A DNA stretch of 12,668 bases from CAZMVU01 sp964569295 (lineage in GTDB: Bacteria; Hydrogenedentota; Hydrogenedentia; Hydrogenedentales; JAGMZX01), in the NCBI GenBank assembly GCA_964569295.1, contig CAZMVU010000143.1:1-12668 (forward strand), written 5' to 3'. Shown one piece after another: positions 1 to 6,653 of the stretch. The position numbers and the translations under genes were made by a program. The notes under the pieces are model-generated. The model saw nothing but the letters and a program-made list of their open reading frames with translations, had not been told where the DNA came from and made no database searches. Position 1 is the stretch's first letter; each line of letters begins with the position of its first letter.

Positions 1-92
1 TGGTATGGTACGGGCCGTTGGCCCTAAGAAACAGCCATGCTAGAGCTTACACAAGGTGCCCGAATAACTTCTTGTTGTTCTTTATACGAGTC

Positions 93-120
93 AGTGCCTA
101 AGGCACTAAGGCACTAAGGA
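93..120. repeat. short tandem repeat AAGGCACT with inverted half
   Basis: The octamer AAGGCACT occurs twice in tandem (100-107 and 108-115), followed by a partial third copy AAGG. It is preceded by AGTGCC, which is the reverse complement of the GGCACT inside the first copy, so AGTGCC-TAA-GGCACT can form a small hairpin. Short tandem sequences of this kind are common in intergenic DNA of environmental PVC-type genomes (recollection, not a search). No function is claimed. Confidence 0.7.
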
Positions 121-126
121 AAACGG

Positions 127-135
127 TGACATAAT
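127..135 (+). promoter_or_regulatory. possible extended -10 promoter element
   Basis: TGACATAAT fits the extended -10 pattern TGn plus a 5/6 match to TATAAT. There is no recognisable -35 hexamer at 16-18 bases upstream, where the AAGGCACT repeat lies. A transcript would begin near 142. It could serve the sulfatase with a leader of about 325 nt or a short transcript ending at the 207-226 hairpin. The evidence is only the hexamer and the TG. Confidence 0.25.
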
Positions 136-206
136 TAAGCGAGCCGGCGGTGCCGGGCAGCTATTGCGAGCGCGTGGACTGTTGCGCATTTTCCCAGTTG
201 GCGGCG

Positions 207-229
207 GCGGGCGGTTTCTCGCCCGCTTT
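207..229 (+). terminator. GC hairpin, weak terminator candidate
   Basis: GCGGGCG (207-213) and CGCCCGC (220-226) form a perfect 7-bp stem with a 6-nt loop, followed by only three T residues. The T-tract is too short for a confident intrinsic terminator. It may be just a stable hairpin in the sulfatase leader. Confidence 0.25.
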
Positions 230-467
230 GGACGAACACATGCACTTCAGCCCATGCCTGCAAAAGTTGCGGCGGCGGCATGGCTATCGCGGCTGCACGT
301 TGATATGCGCTATCACGGGGCAGCTTGGCGAAACAAGTGCGCTGCCTTGCGCCATACGGCTAAAGAATTACGGGCATTGCTGTCCCTGAAATTCTCGTTG
401 CGCTGCGCGCGCGGTTTCTGTTTGAATGGGCAGTGTGATCACGGAAATCAACCGAACGGGGGCCGCC

Positions 468-1865
468 ATGAAAACGCAGGATTGCTCACGCCGCCAGTTT
501 CTCGCCACGGGCCTCGGCACGGCCGCCGGGGCGCCCGTGATACTCTCGCAACGCCAAGCCGCCGCCGGGCCAAACAAGAAGCCGCCAAACATTATATGGA
601 TCATTGCGGACGATGTGGGCCCGCACACGTTCGGCTGCTATGGGCACCCCACGGTGCGCACGCCGAACATCGACCGGCTGGCCGCGGAGGGGGTTCGCTT
701 CACGCATGCGTATGTCACGAGCCCGTCGTGTAGTCCGAGCCGTGCGACGTTGTTCACCGGCATGTATGCGCACAGTGTGGGCGCGGAAGACCTGCACGAC
801 CCGCTGCCGGCGGATGCGGTGACCTGCCATGAGCTTCTGAAGGACGCCGGCTACCACACGGCCAATATCGCCAAGTGCCATCTCGGCAAGGAGCAAGAAG
901 ACAAGTTCAACGTGGTCTATAAGTCCATAGGCAAGTGGGCGGAATTCTTCGAGGAACGGCCGAAGGACAAGCCGTTCTTTCTGGCGGTGGGTTTTCATGA
1001 TGCGCACCGCCCGTTCGCGCGTGGCTGCGTCGACCCGCCGCACGATCCGGAGCAGGTCATTGTGCCGCCGTTCTTGCCCGATGTGGAAGAAACGCGCGAA
1101 GATCTCGCCGGCTTTTATGACGAGATCGCACGGATGGACGAGACCATCGGCGCCATCATGGCGCGGATCGAGGCGGAGGGCGAGATCGACAATACGTTTG
1201 TTATGTTCTGCGGCGACAACGGCATGCCTTTCCCCCGGGCGAAGAACAGCCTCTACGAGCCCGGTATTGCGAGTCCGGTCGTGTTGTGGTGGCCGGGGCG
1301 TATTACGGCGGGCAGCGAGTACCACCAGCCAGCAACCACGCTCGACTGGACGCCCACCGCGCTGGATGCGGCGGGGGTGGCCGTACCAAAGCGCATGCAG
1401 GGGCGCAGTCTCTTTCCACAGCTCGACAATCCACCGGAGCATGCGCGCACGGAAATCTACGCGGAGCGCAATTGGCACGACTTCGACGACCATTCGCGTT
1501 GTGTGGGCGACGGACGCTACAAATACATCCGCAACAGCTTCCCGGACAGGCCGTTGCTGCCGGCGGCGGATCTCATCCGATCGCCTACATTCCAGAAGAT
1601 GCGCGAGATGCGCGATGCCGGCGCGCTCACCGATGCGCAGATGCTGTTGTTCCGTCCCGGCCGTGACGCGGAGGAGCTGTATGACCGCGTGCGTGACGGC
1701 GGCGAATTCCACAATGTGGCCGGCGATCCGGCCTATGCGCCGGTCCTCGAGCGTATGCGCAAGAAGCTTGACGCCTGGGTGAAGGAAACGGACGACGTGC
1801 CGCCGTCGAAAAGCCAGCCGGACACGTTCGATCCGGAAACCGGCGAGCGCCTTCGGCGGCGTTAA
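468..1865 (+). CDS. Tat-exported sulfatase, heparan N-sulfatase (sulfamidase)-like
   Basis: Predicted alkaline-phosphatase-fold sulfatase of 465 residues that hydrolyses sulfate groups, probably from a sulfated glycan. The start at 468 is preferred over ATG 426 because it puts the Tat motif SRRQFLATG (residues 7-15) directly at the N-terminus and has a G-run (458-462) as a modest ribosome binding site. Visible motifs are metal-binding ADD (residues 47-49), CSPSR (88-92) whose Cys88 would be converted to formylglycine, KCHLGK (136-141, a variant of the usual GKWHLG), FHDAHRPF (177-183) and GDNG before MPFPRAKNSLYEPG. That last block, together with VPPFLPD and ARMDETIG, recalls human SGSH, hence the sulfamidase-like call; the exact substrate is inference. 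A Cys-type enzyme needs a formylglycine-generating enzyme or anSME, and none is encoded here. No glycoside hydrolase or second sulfatase is adjacent. Confidence 0.93.
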   Translation: MKTQDCSRRQFLATGLGTAAGAPVILSQRQAAAGPNKKPPNIIWIIADDVGPHTFGCYGHPTVRTPNIDRLAAEGVRFTHAYVTSPSCSPSRATLFTGMYAHSVGAEDLHDPLPADAVTCHELLKDAGYHTANIAKCHLGKEQEDKFNVVYKSIGKWAEFFEERPKDKPFFLAVGFHDAHRPFARGCVDPPHDPEQVIVPPFLPDVEETREDLAGFYDEIARMDETIGAIMARIEAEGEIDNTFVMFCGDNGMPFPRAKNSLYEPGIASPVVLWWPGRITAGSEYHQPATTLDWTPTALDAAGVAVPKRMQGRSLFPQLDNPPEHARTEIYAERNWHDFDDHSRCVGDGRYKYIRNSFPDRPLLPAADLIRSPTFQKMREMRDAGALTDAQMLLFRPGRDAEELYDRVRDGGEFHNVAGDPAYAPVLERMRKKLDAWVKETDDVPPSKSQPDTFDPETGERLRRR

Positions 1866-1898
1866 TACGGCCCGTCCTCGCCGCGAAGAGGGCGCTAT

Positions 1899-1924
1899 CG
1901 CCGGCCGTTTGCGGTTTGCCGGCG
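1899..1924 (+). terminator. GC hairpin downstream of sulfatase
   Basis: CGCCGGC (1899-1905) and GCCGGCG (1918-1924) form a perfect 7-bp stem with a 12-nt loop 34 bases after the sulfatase stop codon. There is no T-tract after it, so it is at most a non-canonical terminator or a 3'-end stabilising hairpin. Confidence 0.3.
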
Positions 1925-1955
1925 CCCGGCAGGCGTAACGGGAGTGTTAACCCGG

Positions 1956-1964
1956 TGGTATAAT
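1956..1964 (+). promoter_or_regulatory. extended -10 promoter of the candidate small RNA
   Basis: TGGTATAAT is a perfect TATAAT hexamer (1959-1964) preceded by the TGn extension. The position 17 bases upstream (TAACGG, 1936-1941) is a poor -35, which is typical of extended -10 promoters. Transcription would start around A1971, the base just before the first strong hairpin, which fits a dedicated RNA promoter. Confidence 0.6.
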
Positions 1965-1970
1965 CGGTTG

Positions 1971-2101
1971 AGCCACGGATGTGCTTACCGTGCGCATGCG
2001 TGGCGTACTGGCTGTTGGGCGTGAGCCATACTTGCGTCCAACGGGCTCGCCGCCGCAATCGGGGCATGGCCGGTCTTCCGTGCGTGGCGGCGGGCCTTTT
2101 T
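1971..2101 (+). ncRNA. candidate structured small RNA, three hairpins plus terminator
   Basis: An apparently complete non-coding transcription unit of about 131 nt. Hairpin 1: GCCACG (1972-1977) pairs with CGTGGC (1999-2004), and after a single G-G mismatch ATGTGC (1979-1984) pairs with GCGCAT (1992-1997), closing loop TTACCGT. Hairpin 2: GTTGGGCG (2014-2021) pairs with CGTCCAAC (2035-2042) with a 13-nt loop. Hairpin 3: 2044-2056 pairs with 2084-2096 over 13 bp including two G-U pairs, encloses a 6-bp inner stem (2064-2069 with 2078-2083), and runs into TTTTT (2097-2101). The extended -10 promoter at 1956-1964 sets the 5' end. I recognise no family: the hallmarks of 6S, SRP RNA, tmRNA and RNase P are not seen. 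Overlapping frames look non-coding. It could instead be a transcription attenuator leader for the gene at 2265, but that gene has its own promoter candidate after the terminator. Confidence 0.55.
2044..2101 (+). terminator. intrinsic terminator of the candidate small RNA
   Basis: A 13-bp GC-rich stem (2044-2056 with 2084-2096) is immediately followed by five T residues. Its 27-nt loop folds into a further 6-bp stem. It sits in the middle of an intergenic region, 179 bases after the sulfatase stop and 164 bases before the next start, so it also separates the sulfatase from the membrane-protein gene. Confidence 0.6.
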
Positions 2102-2104
2102 CCG

Positions 2105-2134
2105 TTGACTGCCAGTGTCACCGTTGCGTACCAT
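2105..2134 (+). promoter_or_regulatory. possible promoter of the 2265 membrane-protein gene
   Basis: TTGACT (2105-2110, 5/6 match to the -35 consensus) is separated by 18 bases from TACCAT (2129-2134, 4/6 match to the -10). It lies just downstream of the terminator, which is where an independent promoter for the next gene would be expected. Transcription from about 2141 would give a leader of about 124 nt. Confidence 0.4.
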
Positions 2135-2150
2135 GCGCGTTCACCTGCTG

Positions 2151-2202
2151 AGCAAACCGGCTTGCTTTGCGTTCGGAGGCTGATCGCCAAGCCGGGTTTG
2201 CT
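2151..2202 (+). promoter_or_regulatory. long leader hairpin before the 2265 gene
   Basis: AGCAAACCGGCTTG (2151-2164) pairs with CAAGCCGGGTTTGCT (2188-2202) over 14 bp with one bulged G, enclosing a 23-nt loop that contains GGAGG. No T-tract follows, so it is not a terminator. It would lie in the 5' leader of the membrane-protein mRNA, 62 bases before the start codon. It may be a regulatory leader structure or an RNA-stabilising hairpin; no riboswitch class is recognised. Confidence 0.45.
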
Positions 2203-2264
2203 GTGTCACGCTGTGCCCGGCCAGCCCGAAGACGCCGCCCGCTGGCTACCGAGGAAACGCGCTC

Positions 2265-5063
2265 ATGCCAGAATCCACACGCTCCCAGTTCGTCGCCGCG
2301 CGCAGCCTGTTCTTGCTGCTGACGGTGTTTGCCTTCTTTTTCATATCCGGCGGGAGCGGGCTGCTCTATCAGGTGGTGTGGACGCGCAAGCTGGTGCTGC
2401 TTTTCGGCACGGCCGCCTACGCGGTGAGCACAGTCCTTTCCATATTCTTCCTTGGCCTGGCGCTGGGGAGTTGGTGGGGCGGGCGCTTAGCGGACCGGAC
2501 GCGGCGTCACCTGTTGCTGTACGGCATTTTCGAGCTGGTAATCGGGGCGTGGGCCGTCTTTTTCCTGGTGGCGGTCGGCGGCGGCGAGTCGTTGGTGGTA
2601 GCGCTTCTGCAGCTCGTGAGCGGTTCGCGGACGCTCGGCATTTTGCTGCGTGCGGCTATGGCGGGGGCGCTCATGTTCCCGCCCGTCTTTCTCATGGGCG
2701 CCACGCTGCCGCTTCTCGCCAAGTTTGTCAACCGGGAGGGCGTCGTGCTGGGCCGGCGCGTGGGCACGCTGTACGCGGTGAACACCTTCGGCGCTGTGGC
2801 GGGGTGCTACCTGGCGGGATTCCACCTGTTGCCCATGCTCGGCTATATCCAGACCACGCTTGTGGGAGCGGCGGCGAATGGCGTGGTCGGGGTGGGGGCC
2901 TGCCTGCTTGCCTTGCGTGTTACAACCAGCCGGTCCGGGGGGCCGGAGGCTTTCGACGCGGCGGCCTTGGACGCGATACCGGTGCCGGGGCGCCAAGTGC
3001 GCGCGGTGGTCGGCGGCTATGCGCTGGTTGGCTTTGCCATGCTGGCGCTCGAGGTGGTGTGGACGCGGTTGCTGGTCATCGTGTTTCTCGGCACCACCTA
3101 TGCCTATTCCACCATGTTGACCACCCTCCTGTGCGGCATCGCGGCGGGTAGTTTTATGGCGGCGTGGGCGGTGGACCGGGTGCGGCGTCACGTGGCGCTG
3201 TATGGCAGCACGGTGTTGTTGTTGGGCATCGCGTGTGTGTTCACGCTCGGCTGGATTGCGGATTTGCCGGGGGAACTGGCCGCCGCGCGCGATTGGGAAG
3301 CGCAGATCGAGTCGAAGTTCGGGCTGGCGTTTCGCGTGTTATTCGTGCCGACGTTCCTCTCGGGCATGGCTTTTCCGCTTGCGGTGAAGGCGCTCGCGCC
3401 CTTGCGCGCGCACCTGGGCCGTGGCGTGGGCCGGCTCTACGCGGCCAATACCGTGGGCGGCGTGCTGGGCGCGGTGTTGGGCGGGTTCGTGCTGCTGCCG
3501 TGGTTGGGCGCGCACGATACGATCTTGCTGTTGGGCGCGCTGTTAATCGCCGCGGGCGCGTTTATTCTGCGCGCGGCCCCGGATCTCACAACGCGCGGGA
3601 AGTGGGCAGTGGCGGGCCTGGTCTTTCTGCCGCTGCTGTTGCTCGCCTGGAACGGCGCCCCCGCCGATGTAAGCCGCGCCCTGAACACAAGTTATGTGCC
3701 GGCGGACCATACGGTAATCTACTTCGATGAGGGCGTCGAGGGTACCGTCGCCGTGTCGGAACCGACCGAGGCTGCCACTGGGTCGGACCGGGTGCTGTGG
3801 ATCAACCGGGTCCAGGCGACGGTATCCATCGAGAAGGGCGTGAAGATGAACCGCCTGCAAGGGGTGCTGCCGCTGCTCTACGAACAGGATCCGCGCTCGG
3901 TCCTGTTCATGTGCTTTGGGTCGGGCATAACAGCGGGCACGTTGGCGCTGCACGATTTCGACCGGATCGATGCGGTCGAGATCGCGCCCGAGGTGCTTGC
4001 GGCCACCCACCTGTTCGAGAAAGACAACCTGGGCGTGGCGCAGCGGCCCAATATCCGCTTCCACGTGGACGATGGGCGGAACTTCCTGTTGCGTACGCGT
4101 TCGCGGTACGACGTGATCACCTTCGAGCCCATGCCGCTGGCGTTGGCCGGTGTTTCGACATTCTACACGCGCAACTACTACCAGCTTTGCCATGACCGGC
4201 TGAACGCAGGGGGCCTGGTTTCCCAATGGGTGCCGCTCCACAGCCTTTCGCCGCCGTTGGTGCGTGGGCTTGTGCGCACCTTTACCGAGGTTTTCCCCTA
4301 TTGCCATGGCTGGTTCGTAAACGCGGATCTCTTTCTCATCGGGTCGAACGCGCCGCTGCGGATCGATGTGGAAGCGGCACAACGCCGGCTCTCCCGGCCC
4401 CCGTTCAAGAATGCGCTGGCCGGGGCGGGCCTGTGCGATGTGACCGAGGTGTTGGCGTCGTTCCTTATGGACAAGGCGGCGCTCACGGCGTTCGCGGGCG
4501 ATGGCCCGATCATGACGGACGACCGGCCGTGGGCCGAGTTCGAGGCGCCCAAGCTCGTCGAACATAACACCGTGCCTGAGGCCATCGCGGCCATCGCACC
4601 GCATGTGCAATCGCCCACAGCCGCCCTCGCGCCCGGCTCCGCTACAGCGGCGGAACAGGAAGCGTTGCACCGGCGGCACCAGGCCCACCGCAACGATCTC
4701 GATGCCCTCAAGCAGTACTACAGCGGTATGACCATCGACACAGCGGCCGCCGAAGCATTCCTCGCCTCGCTCGACATTGACCCCGGCGACTGCAACGCCC
4801 GCTATTACCTGCGCGAGCTCATCGCGGCGCAAGCGCCCGTGTTTCTGCGCTGGGGCGAGGCGGAACAAGTAGCCCGGTTGCTGGGCCGGGCGGCGTCCTA
4901 CCTCGATGACTATGCTCCCCTGCACCTCTACCTCGGCGACGCCCTTTACATCCAGAAAGACTACGCCGAGGCGGCCCGGCATTACGGGCGCTACCTCGAA
5001 CTTGGCGGCACCGCCCAACGCGCCAGGGCCCGCGCAAAATCTCGGGGCGAAACTACGCATTAG
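2265..5063 (+). CDS. membrane-fused spermidine synthase-like protein with TPR-like tail
   Basis: A 932-residue protein started by ATG 2265 with SD GAGGAA (2251-2256). Residues about 13-465 are a multi-helix membrane region made of two related modules: VVWTR at 37-41 recurs at 264-268, LYAVNTFG near 169 recurs as LYAANTVG near 391, and GATLPL near 145 corresponds to GMAFPL near 367. Residues about 480-770 form a Rossmann domain of the spermidine synthase/methyltransferase type: nucleotide-binding FGSGITAG (551-558), VEIAPEV (571-577), DDGRNFLL (602-609) and YDVITFEPMP (615-624). The aminopropyltransferase signature is altered, so polyamine synthesis should not be assumed. Residues about 820-915 look like TPR-type helices (GDALYIQKDYAEAARHYGRYLEL). 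Such proteins are usually annotated as fused MFS/spermidine synthase; their substrate is not known to me. Confidence 0.88.
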   Translation: MPESTRSQFVAARSLFLLLTVFAFFFISGGSGLLYQVVWTRKLVLLFGTAAYAVSTVLSIFFLGLALGSWWGGRLADRTRRHLLLYGIFELVIGAWAVFFLVAVGGGESLVVALLQLVSGSRTLGILLRAAMAGALMFPPVFLMGATLPLLAKFVNREGVVLGRRVGTLYAVNTFGAVAGCYLAGFHLLPMLGYIQTTLVGAAANGVVGVGACLLALRVTTSRSGGPEAFDAAALDAIPVPGRQVRAVVGGYALVGFAMLALEVVWTRLLVIVFLGTTYAYSTMLTTLLCGIAAGSFMAAWAVDRVRRHVALYGSTVLLLGIACVFTLGWIADLPGELAAARDWEAQIESKFGLAFRVLFVPTFLSGMAFPLAVKALAPLRAHLGRGVGRLYAANTVGGVLGAVLGGFVLLPWLGAHDTILLLGALLIAAGAFILRAAPDLTTRGKWAVAGLVFLPLLLLAWNGAPADVSRALNTSYVPADHTVIYFDEGVEGTVAVSEPTEAATGSDRVLWINRVQATVSIEKGVKMNRLQGVLPLLYEQDPRSVLFMCFGSGITAGTLALHDFDRIDAVEIAPEVLAATHLFEKDNLGVAQRPNIRFHVDDGRNFLLRTRSRYDVITFEPMPLALAGVSTFYTRNYYQLCHDRLNAGGLVSQWVPLHSLSPPLVRGLVRTFTEVFPYCHGWFVNADLFLIGSNAPLRIDVEAAQRRLSRPPFKNALAGAGLCDVTEVLASFLMDKAALTAFAGDGPIMTDDRPWAEFEAPKLVEHNTVPEAIAAIAPHVQSPTAALAPGSATAAEQEALHRRHQAHRNDLDALKQYYSGMTIDTAAAEAFLASLDIDPGDCNARYYLRELIAAQAPVFLRWGEAEQVARLLGRAASYLDDYAPLHLYLGDALYIQKDYAEAARHYGRYLELGGTAQRARARAKSRGETTH

Positions 5064-5073
5064 TATGCTGCGG

Positions 5074-5083
5074 ATTGGCCAAT
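5074..5083. promoter_or_regulatory. palindrome ATTGGCCAAT upstream of mgtE
   Basis: A perfect 10-base palindrome lies in the 82-base gap between the membrane-protein stop and mgtE. It could be an operator half-site pair or chance; there is no partner site or promoter to decide. A 6-bp stem (TGCGGG 5095-5100 with CCCGCA 5117-5122) follows just before the mgtE ribosome binding site. Confidence 0.2.
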
Positions 5084-5145
5084 GAACGGACGGCTGCGGG
5101 TTGGTTCGCGGTCTCTCCCGCAATCAATAGACGGAGGTTGCCGGC

Positions 5146-6510
5146 ATGTCCACTGATACCGAAAGCCTGCCTTGGCGCGCCCTGGAAGCGCATGCGGAGC
5201 AGGATGACGCGGAAGCGCTGCGCCACGAGATCGAGATGTTGGGGCCGCGCGAGAGCGCGCGGTGCTTATCGCGCCTGCGCCCGGAGTTGCAGGCGCGGGT
5301 TTTCACCGTGCTCGACCATGAAACTGCCGCGGCTTTGCTCGAAGAGATTTCCGAGGTGCAGGCTGCCGGCTTCCTCGATCGCCTCGATACGCAAAAAGTG
5401 GCGCACATCCTCGACGCCATGGACAGCGACGAGACGGCGGATGTGCTGGGCCGGCTGTCGAGCCGCAAGGTCGAGGAAATCCTCGCCACCATGGAGCCGG
5501 ACGAAGCCGCGGACGCACGCCGGCTCGTGCGGTATGATCCCCATGTAGGCGGTGGACTCATGATCACGGAGTTCCTCGCCTACCCGACCACGCTGACGGC
5601 GCAGGAAGTCATCGACGATATGCGCCGCAACTCGGAGACCTACAGCGAATACAGCATTCAATACTCGTTTGTCGTGTCGCCCGACGGCAAATTGCAGGGC
5701 GTGCTGCCGCTGCGCGATCTGCTGCTTACCCCCAGCGACCGTCCGATCGGCGAGTTCATGATCCGCAATCCCTTGTTTGTCCACGACGACACCAAACTCG
5801 ACGAGCTCGAGGAGTTCTTCGATCAGAATTCTTTCCTCGGCGTGCCCGTGTGCGATCGCGCCGGGCGGCTTATAGGCGTGGTGCGGCGCGCGGATGTCGA
5901 GGAGGCGGTGGGTCACCGGGCCGAGAGCGACTACTTGAAAACCCAGGGGATCATCGGCGGCGACGAGCTGCGCAGTATGCCCACGCTCCTGCGCTCGACG
6001 CGGCGGCTTTCATGGTTGAGCGTCAACATTGCGCTCAACATCATCGCGGCGAGCGTTATCGCGTTTTACCAGGACACGCTGGCGGCAGTTATCGCCCTCA
6101 CGGTCTTCATTCCGATCATATCCGACATGAGCGGGTGCGCAGGCAACCAGGCTGTGGCCGTGAGTATGCGCGAGTTGGCGCTTGGCGTGGTGAAACCCTT
6201 CGAGGTGCTTCACGTATGGCTAAAGGAAATCCTCGTCGGGCTTATCAACGGCAGCGTGCTCGGCCTGTTGGTCGGTGTCGCGGCATGGTTGTGGAAAGGC
6301 AACATCTTTCTCGGAATCGTGGCCGGCAGCGCCATGTGCATCAACACCATAGTGGCCGTATCCATTGGCGGCACCGTGCCCCTTGTCCTCAAGCTGCTCA
6401 ACAAAGACCCGGCCCTCGCATCGGGCCCCATTCTCACCACCGTTACCGACATGTGCGGTTTCTTCCTCATGCTCTCCTTGGCGACCCTGATGCTCGGCTA
6501 CCTGACGTGA
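5146..6510 (+). CDS. mgtE: MgtE-type magnesium channel/transporter
   Basis: Inner-membrane Mg2+ channel of 454 residues, the usual length for MgtE (Thermus MgtE is about 450). ATG 5146 has a clear SD, GGAGGT (5133-5138). The layout is canonical: an alpha-helical N domain with superhelical repeats (about 10-130, including AAALLEEI and ADVLGRLSSRKVEEIL), GGGLMITEF (135-143), two CBS domains (about 140-265) that sense cytosolic Mg2+, then five membrane helices from about 288. The pore signature appears as PIISDMSGCAGNQAVAVSMRE (323-343), and Asp435 in TTVTDMCGFF matches the conserved pore aspartate of the last helix. It follows the 2265 gene by 82 bases on the same strand and might be co-transcribed with it. 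An M-box Mg2+ riboswitch is not visible, and the gap is too short to hold one. Confidence 0.95.
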   Translation: MSTDTESLPWRALEAHAEQDDAEALRHEIEMLGPRESARCLSRLRPELQARVFTVLDHETAAALLEEISEVQAAGFLDRLDTQKVAHILDAMDSDETADVLGRLSSRKVEEILATMEPDEAADARRLVRYDPHVGGGLMITEFLAYPTTLTAQEVIDDMRRNSETYSEYSIQYSFVVSPDGKLQGVLPLRDLLLTPSDRPIGEFMIRNPLFVHDDTKLDELEEFFDQNSFLGVPVCDRAGRLIGVVRRADVEEAVGHRAESDYLKTQGIIGGDELRSMPTLLRSTRRLSWLSVNIALNIIAASVIAFYQDTLAAVIALTVFIPIISDMSGCAGNQAVAVSMRELALGVVKPFEVLHVWLKEILVGLINGSVLGLLVGVAAWLWKGNIFLGIVAGSAMCINTIVAVSIGGTVPLVLKLLNKDPALASGPILTTVTDMCGFFLMLSLATLMLGYLT

Positions 6511-6549
6511 GCACGCCCTAGCTCCCCCCAGCGTAACGAAGCAGACCGG

Positions 6550-6579
6550 TTGCCGCCGGGCGGGGCGCGAGGGTACTAT
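6550..6579 (+). promoter_or_regulatory. possible promoter of the FAD oxidoreductase
   Basis: TTGCCG (6550-6555, 4/6) and TACTAT (6574-6579, 4/6) are separated by 18 bases in the 143-base gap after mgtE. Transcription would start near 6586 and give a leader of about 68 nt. The match is moderate and rests on hexamers alone. Confidence 0.3.
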
Positions 6580-6653
6580 CGGGTTGTCCTGCACGCGCGC
6601 TTACGTGTGCCGGTACGAAGCGCCAGAAATAAGGATGTAAGGGTGTGCCACGC

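Larger units (their letters stand above)
1..467. other. gene-free left flank with short repeats
   Basis: No convincing coding region is visible upstream of the sulfatase. Open frames exist here but they overlap one another, lack ribosome binding sites and show no recognisable protein motif. The stretch holds a small inverted repeat at 12-24 (GGGCC-GTT-GGCCC), the AAGGCACT tandem repeat near 93-120, an extended -10-like sequence at 127-135 and a GC hairpin at 207-226. The remainder up to the sulfatase start shows nothing I can assign; it probably contains the sulfatase promoter, but no good -35/-10 pair stands out close to the gene. Confidence 0.6.

Noticed and set aside
164..733. Open frame upstream of and overlapping the sulfatase
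   Set aside because: It overlaps the sulfatase out of frame, its product has no recognisable motif and there is no ribosome binding site.
486..1712. Long minus-strand frame inside the sulfatase gene
   Set aside because: GC-rich antisense shadow: Arg/His-rich product, no motif, while the plus strand has full sulfatase motifs.
1866..2264. RNase P RNA, tmRNA, 6S or SRP RNA in the spacer
   Set aside because: The hallmark sequences I know for these RNAs are not present; the three-hairpin layout does not match them.
1979..3151. Plus-strand frame running from the spacer into the membrane-protein gene
   Set aside because: It covers the hairpins of the small RNA and then runs out of frame through a gene with clear family motifs; the product is low-complexity Gly/Arg/Ala.
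3543..5123. Long minus-strand frame (526 codons) antisense to the synthase-like domain
   Set aside because: Arg-rich shadow without motifs; the opposite strand encodes a recognisable domain with a good ribosome binding site.
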